Shown here piece after piece: positions 1 through 8,072 of a DNA stretch of 59,902 nucleotides (its first letter is position 1; each line of letters begins with the position of its first letter). The translations under genes and the position numbers were made by a program. Source of the stretch: an uncultured Kiritimatiellota bacterium. Lineage in GTDB: Bacteria; Verrucomicrobiota; Kiritimatiellia; RFP12; DVOR01. The notes below the pieces were generated by a model that did no database searches, was not told where the DNA came from, and saw only the letters and a program-made list of their open reading frames with translations. The stretch lies in the NCBI GenBank assembly GCA_944391065.1, contig CALXSH010000007.1, forward strand, positions 1 to 59,902, written 5' to 3'.

Positions 1-30
1 CCCCCGGGCATGAGGCAGATATGGGCCGGG

Positions 31-250
31 GGCCGGCGGTCTGAGGGGAGTGGGGCGCCGTGGGGAGGTGGGCGGTCTGAGGGGAGTGGGCCGGTGGGGT
101 GGAGCCTTTGAAGCAGGGAGTGAGCCGGTGCCGGGTAAGGGGCCGGCGGTCCGAGGGGAGTGGGGCGCCGTGGGGAGGTGGGCGGTCCGAGGGGAGTCGG
201 CCGGCGGGGTGGAGCCTTTGAAGCAGAGGGTGAGCCGGTGCCGGGTAAGG
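31..250. repeat. 110-bp tandem repeat, two copies
   Basis: Copy 1 is 31-140 and copy 2 is 141-250, differing at six positions that I count by eye. Each copy carries an internal near-duplicate of a shorter G-rich motif about 36 bp apart. I see no convincing gene: the open frame across it (50-313) is G/R/A/W-rich low-complexity translation of the repeat and has no recognisable domain. The remaining bases to 350 show only a short direct repeat (GACGTCTG twice near 288-305). Confidence 0.85.
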
Positions 251-350
251 GGCCGCTCCGGTGGGGTGGCCCAGGGGCATTGGAGACCGACGTCTGACGA
301 CGTCTGCGCATAGACCGTACTGACGGCGCGGGCGTAGCCCGCGAGGCGGC

Positions 351-545
351 GGCGCGGGCTGGTGCCCGCGGGAGGACGGCGGGTGAGGGCGGTGGCGCGG
401 GCTGGCGCCCGCGGGGGATGGCGGGTGAGGGCGGTGGCGCGGGCTGGTGCCCGCGGGAGGACGGCGGGTGAGGGCGGTGGCGCGGGCTGGTGCCCGCGGG
501 AGGACGGCGGGTAAGGGCGGTGGCGCGGGCTGGCGCCCGCGGAGG
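351..545. repeat. 43-bp tandem array of GC hairpins
   Basis: Five consecutive units begin at 351, 394, 436, 479 and 522, a period of 42-43 bp. Each contains the inverted repeat CGCGGGC-TGGY-GCCCGCG, a 7-bp perfect stem with a 4-nt loop. A sixth, related hairpin (CGCGGGC-GTA-GCCCGCG) sits just upstream near 327-343. The loop varies between TGGT and TGGC while the stem is kept, which suggests the structure matters or the units were duplicated recently. It lies directly upstream of the DUF2723 gene promoter; function unknown. Confidence 0.85.
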
Positions 546-590
546 GCGGTGGCGGCGGTGTGGGGGAGGGGTGCGGATCTTGGGGGCATA

Positions 591-599
591 TGGTATGAT
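591..599 (+). promoter_or_regulatory. extended -10 for DUF2723 gene
   Basis: TGG-TATGAT is an extended -10 element whose last base is 9 nt before the ATG at 609, so transcription would begin only about 2-4 nt before the start codon. No Shine-Dalgarno sequence is visible there. Confidence 0.5.
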
Positions 600-608
600 G
601 CGCAGCAT

Positions 609-3600
609 ATGCGGAGCGTAAAGGGGCGATTTTTTGACCGGTCGGATTGGCTGGCCTTCGGGCTGGCCGCGGGGGTGTCGTTTGCCGTGTATGCGCTGTC
701 GCTGGGGCCTTCGGTGGGGCTGGAGGATGCGGGGGAGCTGGTGACGGCGGCGGATGGGCTGGGGGTGCCGCATCCGCCGGGGTATCCGCTGTGGACGCTG
801 ATTTCGTGGTGTCTTTGCCGGCTTTTCGGGTGGGTGACGTGGCAGGGGTATCCCAATCCGGCGTGGGCGGTGGCGTTGGGTTCGGCGCTGGCGGGGGCCG
901 TGGCGGCGGGGCTGACGGCGCTTCTGGTCTCGCGGTCGGCGCGGGATCTGGCGCCGGTGCTGAGGCGGAGCGGGGGCGTGGTCTGCGGGGTGTCGGCGGC
1001 GCTGGTCTTTGCCTTCTCGCCGGTGATGTGGTCGCAGGCGGTCATCGCGGAGGTGTATGCGCTGGGGGCGCTCTTTCTTGCTGCGGTGCTGGTGCTGCTT
1101 TACCGTTGGCTGCGGGAGCCGCGCGCGTGGGTGTTGGTGGCGCTGGGGGCGGTTTTCGGTCTGGGGCTGACGAACTATCAGGTGCTTCTTTTGGGTCTGG
1201 TGCCGATGGCGGCGGCGGTCTTTCTGCGGCGGCCGCGGCTGGGCGTGACCTTTCTGCTGGCGGCGGTGCCGCTGGGGCTGACGGCCTATCTGCTGACGGT
1301 GGGGGCGTTGCCTTCGGCCGGTATCCTCTCGACGCCGGGGGCTCCGACGGTGGTGCGTCCGCTGGCGGGTGACGGGACCTTCCTCCCGGCGCCGTTCTGG
1401 GCTTATGGGGCGCTGGGGGCGTTTTTGGCCGTGGTGCTGGTCGGCATCGCGTGGCGTTGGCTTTGGGTCGCCCTGCCGGGGCTGGCCGGCACGGCGGTGA
1501 TGCTGGGCGTAACGGGTTATTGCTACGCGGCGGCATCGGTGCCGGAGGGATTCCGGGGGACGCTTTACGGATTTGGCCGGGCGTGGGGGATTCATCTGGC
1601 GGCGCTGGCGGTGCTGTGGGCGGCGGCGTGGCGTTTCCGGCGCGCGCGGCGGTTCGCGGCGTGCGTGACGGCGGTGCAGTCGGTGGGATTGGTCCTGATG
1701 CAGCAGGGGTTGCTGCCGGGGCTGACGTCGCCGGCGACGGGATGGTTCTGGTGGCCTGTCGTCTGGAATCTGGTCATGCTCGCCCTGCTGGCGAAGCTGA
1801 CGCTGCAGGGCGGGCGCGCGGCGCTGGCCATTCTTGCGGCGGAATTGGGGTTGGCGGTCTATGCGTATCTGCCGATTGCGGCCTCTTTCTCGCCGGCGAT
1901 GAATTGGGGTTATGCCTGTACGTGGGAGGGCTTTTGGCGGGTGGTGACGCGCGGGCAGTATGCGGCGCTGGAGCCTTCGGCCTTCTTTTCGGCGGACTAT
2001 CTGCGGCAGCTGTGGGATTACCTGGGGGATCTGTGGGTTCAGTTTTCGCCGGCGGTCTTGGGATTGGCGCTCCTGGGCGCGGCGGTTTCGGTTTGGGCGG
2101 CGGTCCGGCGGCGGGGGCTGTGGCTGCGGTGGACGGTGGCGCTGGGGGGCTTCTTTCTGGTGATGTCGGCGGTGCTGATTGCGCTGGCCAATCCGACGGG
2201 GGACATCCAGGACGGATTCGTGCAGAAGGTCAAGTTCATCTCTTCGCACGGGATCTTTGTGCTGTGGGGCGGTTACGGTCTGGCGGCGGTGCTGGCCTTC
2301 TGCCGGAGCCGCAGGATCCGGGGGCTCTACGTGCCGGCCTGTCTGCTGGGGGCGCTGCTGCCGTCGGTGCCGCTGGCGGCGAATTTTCTGGATGGGGAGC
2401 TGGTGCGGCGCATGGGGGCGGCGGAACAGACCGGGCATGATTTCGGATGGCAGTACGGAGCGTATATGCTTGACGGGCAGCGGGCCATCGCGGCGGAGCT
2501 GAGCCCGGACGAGGAACCGCTGCCGGATCCTTTCTGGCCGCCGCCGATGGCGGCGGGGGCGCTCTTCTTCGGAGGGACGGACCCGGGGCGCTTCGTGCCG
2601 ACTTATATGGTTCACGCGGCGGCGTTCCGCCCCGACATCGCCGTGGTGACGCAGAACGCTCTGGCGGACGCGACCTATCTGCAGACGGTGCGCGAGCTCT
2701 ACGGGGAGCGGCTGGAACTGCCCTCGGAGGCGGAGCATACGGCGACGCTGGCGGACTTTTTCGGGGAGGTGACCTCGGGACGGCGGGAGGGTGTGTCGGG
2801 CTCCTTCACCGAGGAGAACGGGACGATGCGCATCTCGGGCACCGGGGCCATCACGGCGCTGAACGGCATCCTGTCGCGGCGGATTGTGACCGGCAATCCG
2901 GGGATTCCGGTCTACGTGGAGGAGAGCTATCCTCTGGCGTGGATGCGTGGACGGCTGGTGCCGAACGGGCTGGCGACGCGGCTGACGGCGTCGGCGGAGG
3001 CGGCCCGGGAGGCGTTGGAGGCGAACGCGGTCCGGGACGCGGATTTCTGGGACTGGCTGGAGCGGCGGCTGATTTCGCGGGATGCGTACCGGCGGGATTT
3101 TGCGGCCAAGAAGAGTTTTTCGAAGCTGCGCGCGGTGCAGGCCTCAGCCTATGCGGCGGCGGGGATGACGGGTGCGGCGGAGCGGGCTTTCGACGGGGCG
3201 ACGGCGCTGTGGCCGGAGTCGCCGGAGACGGTTTACCGGGCCGTGCGCGAGGTTTACGGGCCGACGCTGCGGCACCGCGAGGCGGTGCGGCGGATACGGG
3301 CCGTGCTGCGGCTGGACCCGCGCAATGCGGCGCTGCGGGGCCTGCTCGCGGCGGAGGAGGCGCGTGCGGCGGACGCTGAGGCCTTTGAGGCCCTGACGCG
3401 GAAGGTCCGCGCGGGGCAGGCCGTCACGGCCGATGTCTGTGCGCTGGCGCGCACGGCGGAGCGGCTGGGGCTGGGGCAGGCTGCCCTTGCTTATTGGGGG
3501 CAGGTCGCCGAGGCCCCGGATCTGACGGCCCGGGAGGCTGCCGACGGGACGTCGGCGGCGATCCGTCTGGACGATGCGGAGCTGGCCGTGCGCCTGCTGC

Positions 3601-3923
3601 GGCGCGTGCCGGAGCCGTCCTGGACACTGATGTCGCCGGCGGACCGGATGGTCTGCGCGGGAGTGGCCCTGCAGGCCGGCGACGAGGAACGCGCGCGCGG
3701 TCTGGCGCGTTCGGCCCTGCGCGCGGATCAGCGCAATCCGCGGCTGTGGCTGACGGCGGCCGCGCTGTATGAGGCCATCGGCGAGGGACCGGCCGCGTAT
3801 GCCATGGTCCGCCGCGCCCTGGCCTGCGGGGGAGAGCCGATCGTGCGCGCGGACGCGGCGCTGTCGGCCCTCTGCCTGAGACTGACGGAGCGGTTCGGAC
3901 CGCGGAAGGGAGAGATGCCATGA
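609..3923 (+). CDS. DUF2723 (TMEM260-like) membrane protein with TPR-like tail
   Basis: A polytopic membrane protein of 1104 residues. The N-terminus carries the DUF2723 signature seen in TMEM260/O-mannosyltransferase-like GT-C proteins: E-D-A-G-E at residues 39-43 and H-P-P-G-Y-P at 55-60, followed by many hydrophobic segments to about residue 620. A soluble part follows, and the last about 270 residues are Ala/Arg/Leu-rich helical repeats resembling TPRs. Family knowledge suggests lipid-linked sugar transfer to proteins in the envelope; the substrate is unknown. The start at 609 was chosen over upstream in-frame starts because those translate the repeat array and because a -10 element sits at 594-599. 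The stop overlaps fmt by 4 nt. Codons here end mainly in G, unlike the C-ending genes further on. Confidence 0.8.
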   Translation: MRSVKGRFFDRSDWLAFGLAAGVSFAVYALSLGPSVGLEDAGELVTAADGLGVPHPPGYPLWTLISWCLCRLFGWVTWQGYPNPAWAVALGSALAGAVAAGLTALLVSRSARDLAPVLRRSGGVVCGVSAALVFAFSPVMWSQAVIAEVYALGALFLAAVLVLLYRWLREPRAWVLVALGAVFGLGLTNYQVLLLGLVPMAAAVFLRRPRLGVTFLLAAVPLGLTAYLLTVGALPSAGILSTPGAPTVVRPLAGDGTFLPAPFWAYGALGAFLAVVLVGIAWRWLWVALPGLAGTAVMLGVTGYCYAAASVPEGFRGTLYGFGRAWGIHLAALAVLWAAAWRFRRARRFAACVTAVQSVGLVLMQQGLLPGLTSPATGWFWWPVVWNLVMLALLAKLTLQGGRAALAILAAELGLAVYAYLPIAASFSPAMNWGYACTWEGFWRVVTRGQYAALEPSAFFSADYLRQLWDYLGDLWVQFSPAVLGLALLGAAVSVWAAVRRRGLWLRWTVALGGFFLVMSAVLIALANPTGDIQDGFVQKVKFISSHGIFVLWGGYGLAAVLAFCRSRRIRGLYVPACLLGALLPSVPLAANFLDGELVRRMGAAEQTGHDFGWQYGAYMLDGQRAIAAELSPDEEPLPDPFWPPPMAAGALFFGGTDPGRFVPTYMVHAAAFRPDIAVVTQNALADATYLQTVRELYGERLELPSEAEHTATLADFFGEVTSGRREGVSGSFTEENGTMRISGTGAITALNGILSRRIVTGNPGIPVYVEESYPLAWMRGRLVPNGLATRLTASAEAAREALEANAVRDADFWDWLERRLISRDAYRRDFAAKKSFSKLRAVQASAYAAAGMTGAAERAFDGATALWPESPETVYRAVREVYGPTLRHREAVRRIRAVLRLDPRNAALRGLLAAEEARAADAEAFEALTRKVRAGQAVTADVCALARTAERLGLGQAALAYWGQVAEAPDLTAREAADGTSAAIRLDDAELAVRLLRRVPEPSWTLMSPADRMVCAGVALQAGDEERARGLARSALRADQRNPRLWLTAAALYEAIGEGPAAYAMVRRALACGGEPIVRADAALSALCLRLTERFGPRKGEMP

Positions 3924-5005
3924 TTCGCGTGGTCTTTATGGGGTCGGCGGACCTGTCCGCCGTGATGCTGGAGCGTTTGGCGCAGACCGAGGGCTTCCGG
4001 GTGGTCGGGTGCGTGACGCAGCCCGACAAGCCGGCGGGCCGGAGCAAAAAGCTGACGCCGTGCGCGTGCAAGGCCTTCGTGACGCAGGCGGGCATCCCCT
4101 GCCTGACGCCGGAGAAGGTGAATACGCCGGAGTCGCTGGCGCAGATTGCCGCGTGGCTGCCGGACGTGATCGTGGTGGTGGCCTACGGGCAGTTTCTGAG
4201 CCGCCGTCTGCTGGACATCCCGACGCTGGGGTGCATCAATATTCATCTGTCGCTGCTGCCGCGCTACCGCGGGGCGTCGCCGATCCATGCCGCGCTGCTG
4301 GCGGGCGACGCGGTGACGGGGGTGACGGCCATGCTGATGGACGAGGGCATGGACACGGGGCCGATCCTCATGCGTGAGGAGACGCCGATCTATCCCTTCG
4401 ACACGATCGAGACGCTCCATGACCGCCTGACGGAATTGGGGGCGCAGCTTCTGGTGCGGGTGCTGCCGCAGTGGGCCTTCTTCAAAATCCGGGCGACGCC
4501 GCAGGATCCGGCGCTGGCGACGGTGGCCTACAAAATCCGCAAGAGCGACGGGCTGCTGCATTGGACCGAGCCCACGGACCGGCTGCTGCGGATGGTGCGG
4601 ACCTACAATCCCTGGCCGTCGACCTATACCTATCTGCCGCCGACGGAGCGGGACGCAGCGCTGGAGGCGGAGGGAAAGCAGGACGCGGGGAGGCGGATGT
4701 TCAAGATTCTCGAGGCCGAGGCGGCCATGCTGGACGTGGCGGGCGAACGCGCCGCGCCCGGCACGGTGGTGCAGGCCGACCGCGAAGGTCTTGTCATCCG
4801 GACCTCCGACGGGGCGATCCGCTGTCTGCGCGTGCAGGTGCCGGGCGGCAAGCCGATGGAGACGGAGGCCTATCTCCGCGGGCGGCCGCTCCCGGTGGGG
4901 ACGGTCTTTGACACGCCGCCGACGCCGCCGGCGCCGCCGCCGAAGGCGTTCCAGCGCCATCCGTGTCTGAACAGGCCGGCCGCAGAGCCGCCGCGGGAGG
5001 GCTGA
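3920..5005 (+). CDS. fmt: methionyl-tRNA formyltransferase
   Basis: Transfers a formyl group from 10-formyltetrahydrofolate to initiator Met-tRNA in the cytoplasm. The catalytic Asn-His-Asp set is present at about N107, H109 (in INIHLSLLP) and D145 (GMDTG), and the folate-site motif SLLPRYRG follows the His. The protein has 361 residues, somewhat longer than the usual about 315 because of a Pro-rich C-terminal tail and an insertion in the C-terminal tRNA-binding domain. Its ATG overlaps the stop of the DUF2723 gene (ATGA), so the two are translationally coupled. No def (peptide deformylase) gene, its common partner, is adjacent. Confidence 0.95.
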   Translation: MIRVVFMGSADLSAVMLERLAQTEGFRVVGCVTQPDKPAGRSKKLTPCACKAFVTQAGIPCLTPEKVNTPESLAQIAAWLPDVIVVVAYGQFLSRRLLDIPTLGCINIHLSLLPRYRGASPIHAALLAGDAVTGVTAMLMDEGMDTGPILMREETPIYPFDTIETLHDRLTELGAQLLVRVLPQWAFFKIRATPQDPALATVAYKIRKSDGLLHWTEPTDRLLRMVRTYNPWPSTYTYLPPTERDAALEAEGKQDAGRRMFKILEAEAAMLDVAGERAAPGTVVQADREGLVIRTSDGAIRCLRVQVPGGKPMETEAYLRGRPLPVGTVFDTPPTPPAPPPKAFQRHPCLNRPAAEPPREG

Positions 5006-5020
5006 GCGGGATGCCGGCCG

Positions 5021-5049
5021 GCGCGCCCCCGGGCTTTCCGGGGGCGCGC
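5021..5049. terminator. hairpin between fmt and MATE gene
   Basis: A perfect 12-bp stem (5021-5032 with 5038-5049) closes a GCTTT loop between two convergent genes. There is no T-run on either side, so it may act as a bidirectional or factor-assisted terminator. Confidence 0.65.
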
Positions 5050-5055
5050 GGCGTC

Positions 5056-6390
5056 TCAGACCGAGCCCGCCCGGCCCGTGCGGAGCAGGCCCGTGAGGCG
5101 CAGCAGCAGGGGGAGGAGCAGCAGTTCGGCCAGCGCAAAGGCCCACCAGAGGGCTTCCGGGGCGAGGGCCAGACAGAGCAGCAGCGCCAGGGGGAGCTGG
5201 AGGCCGCCGTTGCGCAGCAGGGCCATGGTCAGGCCCGCGGTGGGCCGGGCCAGCGCCGGGAGCTGGAGCGTGAGGCATTGGCCGGCGGCGATGGGCAGGA
5301 GCGCGCCGAGCGCTGCGGCGACGGCTGCGCAGGCTCCGCCGGGCAGGGCGTCCACGGTCCCGGCCGGCAGGAAGACGCGCAGCACCGCCTCCGGGAAGAG
5401 TATGCCGCCCGCGGCAAAGAGCGCTCCGGCCGAAAGGGCCGTCAGCAGGGCCAGAGAGAGCAGCCTGCGGACGCGGGCCGCGCGGCCGACGGCGGCATTG
5501 GCCGCGACAATGGGAATGGCCGCCTGGGCGATGCCGCCGAAAAGGGCGGCGGCGGTGAGATGGCAGTTGGCCACCACCGTATAGACGACGAGCCCGGAGG
5601 GACCCAGGGCGCCCAGGATGAGGCGGTTGAAGAGGAGCACGGTCGTGCAGCCGGAGAGATCCTGCAGGAACGCCCCGCAGCCGTAGTGAAGGATGACGGG
5701 AAGCCCGCGGAGGGACGGCCGCGCAAAGCGCAGCGCGGTCCCGCGGCTGCGGAATCTGGGCAGCATGAGCAGCACCGTCAGCAGCGCCCCGAGGAGCGTG
5801 GCCAGCGCCGCGCCGCCCAGACCCATGTCCAGCGGATAGAGAAAAATCCAGTCGAGCAGGATATTGCTCAGGCCGCCGCCCAGCACGGCAGCCATGGCCA
5901 GCCGGGGCGCCCCGTCGTGGCGCACGAGGACCTGCAGGAAGGTCGCCGCGGCAAAGACCGGACAGCCCAGCGCAATCCAGAAGCCGTAGGCGGCCGCGGC
6001 GTCGGCGAGCGCTCCCCGCGCACCCAGGACGCTCCCGACAAACGTGTCGAGGCAGAGCACGGACAGGAGCATGCCGAGCACGCCGAAGGCCAGCAGGGCG
6101 GCCAGCGCCAGGGTGACGGCGCGGCGTGCCGCGGCCGTGTCGCCGCGGCTGAGGCTGCGGGTGAAGCATACGGCCGCACCGTTGCCCAGCAGTGCGCCGA
6201 CGGCAAACCAGAAGTATTCGAGAGGAACGATGAGGTTGAGCGCCGAGATGGCGTCGGCACCGAGGCGGTGTCCGACCATAACCGAATCGGCAAAGAGATA
6301 GACCGCGGTGACCAGCGTGGCGGCAACCGTAGGCCCGAGATAACGGAAGTAGAGTCCCCGGACGGGGGCTTCAAGCAGAAACGATGACAT
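5056..6390 (-). CDS. MATE-family efflux transporter
   Basis: A 444-residue inner-membrane protein with about twelve hydrophobic segments in two similar halves, typical of Na+/H+-driven multidrug and toxin extruders (NorM/DinF/MatE). The first half contains the FADSVMVGH-type segment expected in helix 1-2 of MATE proteins, and the second half repeats the pattern around the LFNRLILG stretch. The start at 6390 is supported by an AGAGGAG ribosome site about 9 nt upstream; the longer frame upstream is not membrane-like. The gene is divergent from the pseudopilin cluster and preceded by a possible leader ORF. Substrate unknown; polysaccharide flippases of the MATE clan are a less likely alternative. 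Confidence 0.85.
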   Translation of the reverse strand: MSSFLLEAPVRGLYFRYLGPTVAATLVTAVYLFADSVMVGHRLGADAISALNLIVPLEYFWFAVGALLGNGAAVCFTRSLSRGDTAAARRAVTLALAALLAFGVLGMLLSVLCLDTFVGSVLGARGALADAAAAYGFWIALGCPVFAAATFLQVLVRHDGAPRLAMAAVLGGGLSNILLDWIFLYPLDMGLGGAALATLLGALLTVLLMLPRFRSRGTALRFARPSLRGLPVILHYGCGAFLQDLSGCTTVLLFNRLILGALGPSGLVVYTVVANCHLTAAALFGGIAQAAIPIVAANAAVGRAARVRRLLSLALLTALSAGALFAAGGILFPEAVLRVFLPAGTVDALPGGACAAVAAALGALLPIAAGQCLTLQLPALARPTAGLTMALLRNGGLQLPLALLLCLALAPEALWWAFALAELLLLPLLLRLTGLLRTGRAGSV

Positions 6391-6436
6391 GGGTGAGACT
6401 CCTCTAAAGCGGTCGAAAACCGGACAGCAAGGGCGC

Positions 6437-6454
6437 GGCCGCAGGCATGCGGCC
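6437..6454 (-). promoter_or_regulatory. hairpin between leader ORF and MATE gene
   Basis: A perfect 7-bp stem (GGCCGCA/TGCGGCC, 4-nt loop) lies between the leader ORF stop and the MATE ribosome site. It has no T-run of note. It could take part in attenuation, but this is only inferred from position. Confidence 0.3.
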
Positions 6455-6484
6455 GGCATCATGATGAACTGTGGGGGAATCCGA

Positions 6485-6592
6485 TCAGCGGATATCCGAG
6501 GGCGCGGGATGGCTGTCGCCGGTCCCGATGGCTGCCGTCTCACCCGGATGATGCGGGTCGGAGCAGCGGCAGAAACGTATCTTGGCGTTCAT
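6485..6592 (-). CDS. putative 35-residue leader ORF before MATE gene
   Basis: A small ORF starting with ATG at 6592 has a good ribosome site (AAAGGAG, about 6 nt spacing) and lies just downstream of an extended -10 (6622-6630). It reads MNAKIRFCRCSDPHHPGE at the N-terminus, then a polar tail ending SDIR, with no membrane segment or known domain. The stop is 94 nt before the MATE start. Position and strong initiation site suggest a regulatory upstream ORF or a small peptide gene; coding nature is unproven. Confidence 0.35.
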   Translation of the reverse strand: MNAKIRFCRCSDPHHPGETAAIGTGDSHPAPSDIR

Positions 6593-6621
6593 GTCTCACT
6601 CCTTTCCGTAAGAATGCGGCC

Positions 6622-6630
6622 ATACTAGCA
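6622..6630 (-). promoter_or_regulatory. extended -10 for leader ORF/MATE unit
   Basis: On the minus strand the sequence reads TGC-TAGTAT, an extended -10 that would start transcription near 6615, about 22 nt before the leader ORF. It gives a leader of roughly 225 nt ahead of the MATE gene. Confidence 0.45.
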
Positions 6631-6681
6631 GAGGCGGCCGGCGGGCGTCAAGCGCGGCGCCGCGGGGGCTCCGATTTCGGG

Positions 6682-6711
6682 TTGCGTGGGCTATCCTGCA
6701 TGCGGTATCAT
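6682..6711 (+). promoter_or_regulatory. promoter for pulF-pseudopilin operon
   Basis: TTGCGT at 6682-6687 and TATCAT at 6706-6711 are 18 bp apart, about 50 nt upstream of the first gene of the pilin-like cluster. A GC hairpin follows in the untranslated leader near 6729-6744. The match to consensus is moderate. Confidence 0.4.
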
Positions 6712-6762
6712 GTAAGAAGAGTGTGAATGGGGCCCGGCGCCCCCCAGCAGAAGGAAACAGCG

Positions 6763-8049
6763 ATGGCCAAATTCAGGTACAAGGCGGTAGACTCCCAGGG
6801 CAAAGAGGTCCTGAGCACGGTTGAGGCGGATTCCCAGCGCGCGGCGATCGAGAAGATCCGGGCCATGCGCCTGACGCCCAAGGCAATCGGTCAGGTGCGC
6901 GACGACGAACCCGTGGCCGCCCCGGCCGCCAAGGCGGCTGCCCCCGCCAAGAAGAAAAAAGGCGGGTCGATCAAGACGCCGAAATTCATGCAGGCCAAGG
7001 TCAAGACGAAAGACCTGATGGTCTTCACCCGTCAGCTGGCGACGCTGGTCGACGCCGGTCTTCCCCTGCTGCGCGGCCTGCGCGTGCTGCACCGCCAGTG
7101 CACCCACGAGACACTCAAAGACGCGCTCAGCGGCATGATCGAGACGGTCGAGACGGGCAACACCTTCTCCGAATCGCTCGGCAACTATCCGAAGATTTTC
7201 AGTCACCTGTACGTCAACATGGTCAAGGCCGGTGAGGCCGGCGGCGTGCTGGAGACGGTCCTGAACCGTCTGGCCGAATTCATGGAGAAGGCCGAGAAGA
7301 TCAAGAACAAGGTGAAGGGCGCGATGACGTACCCGATCGTGGTGCTGTGCGCGGCCTTCGGCATCGTGGCCTTCCTGATGGTGGGCGTCATTCCGAAGTT
7401 TCAGCAGATTTTCAATGACCTGATGGGCGGCGAGGGCATGCCGGCGATCACCGAATTCGTCATCGGGCTCTCCGAGTGGTTCCAGCAGTACTGGCTCTTC
7501 GCGATCTGCGCGGTCGTGGGCGGTGTCGTGCTCATCAAGTTTGCCGTGCGCACGAAGCGCGGCTCCTACGTGGCCGATAAGCTCGCGCTGAAGGCGCCGG
7601 TCTTCGGTCCGCTTACGCAGAAGACCAACGTGGCCCGTCTGACCCGTACGCTGGGCACGCTGCTCTCCTCGGGCGTGCCGGTGCTGCAGGCCCTCTCGAT
7701 CGTCAAGGACACGACCGACAACCAGGTCATCGCCAACGCCCTGCAGACGGTGCATGACAGCGTGAAGGAGGGCGAAGGCATGACCGCGCCCCTGGGCGCC
7801 AGCGGCGTCTTCCCGCCCATGGTGGTCTCGATGGTCGAGGTCGGTGAGGAAACCGGCGCGCTGGCCGAGATGCTGGTGCGCATCGCCAATACCTACGACG
7901 ACGAGGTCGACAACGCCGTGGCGGCCATGACCTCGGTCATTGAGCCGATTATGATCATCTTCCTGGCTGTGGTCGTCGGCGGCATCGTCATTGCGATGTT
8001 CATGCCGCTGATCTCCATCATCGGCACCATCGGTCAGCAGGCGGGCTGA
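6763..8049 (+). CDS. type II secretion/type IV pilus inner-membrane protein (PulF/PilC)
   Basis: Polytopic platform protein that connects the assembly ATPase to pilin polymerisation in type IV pili and type II secretion. The 428-residue length matches the GspF/PilC family. The N-terminal part (MAKFRYKAVDSQGK) is the usual cytoplasmic start; an Ala/Lys-rich linker near residues 48-70 separates it from two T2SSF domains, each opening with a TRQLATLVDAGLPLL-like and a TRTLGTLLSSGVPVL-like segment and containing paired membrane helices. The ATG at 6763 has an AAGGAAA site. It is the only assembly-machine component in the cluster: no GspE/PilB ATPase, GspD secretin or PilD peptidase is present in the window. 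Confidence 0.9.
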   Translation: MAKFRYKAVDSQGKEVLSTVEADSQRAAIEKIRAMRLTPKAIGQVRDDEPVAAPAAKAAAPAKKKKGGSIKTPKFMQAKVKTKDLMVFTRQLATLVDAGLPLLRGLRVLHRQCTHETLKDALSGMIETVETGNTFSESLGNYPKIFSHLYVNMVKAGEAGGVLETVLNRLAEFMEKAEKIKNKVKGAMTYPIVVLCAAFGIVAFLMVGVIPKFQQIFNDLMGGEGMPAITEFVIGLSEWFQQYWLFAICAVVGGVVLIKFAVRTKRGSYVADKLALKAPVFGPLTQKTNVARLTRTLGTLLSSGVPVLQALSIVKDTTDNQVIANALQTVHDSVKEGEGMTAPLGASGVFPPMVVSMVEVGEETGALAEMLVRIANTYDDEVDNAVAAMTSVIEPIMIIFLAVVVGGIVIAMFMPLISIIGTIGQQAG

Positions 8050-8072
8050 TCCGGACGAAAGGAGCTTCGCGT

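Noticed and set aside
50-313. 87-residue open frame in the repeat region
   Set aside because: It translates the 110-bp tandem repeat; low-complexity Gly/Arg/Trp and no ribosome site.
3728-6169. 813-residue open frame on the minus strand
   Set aside because: It overlaps fmt and part of the MATE gene, is Arg/Pro/His-rich low-complexity, and has no domain; a GC-rich antisense artefact.
6391-6630. Guanidine or other known riboswitch before the MATE gene
   Set aside because: No ACGR-type hairpin pair or other recognisable aptamer core; the leader ORF explains the strong ribosome site better.
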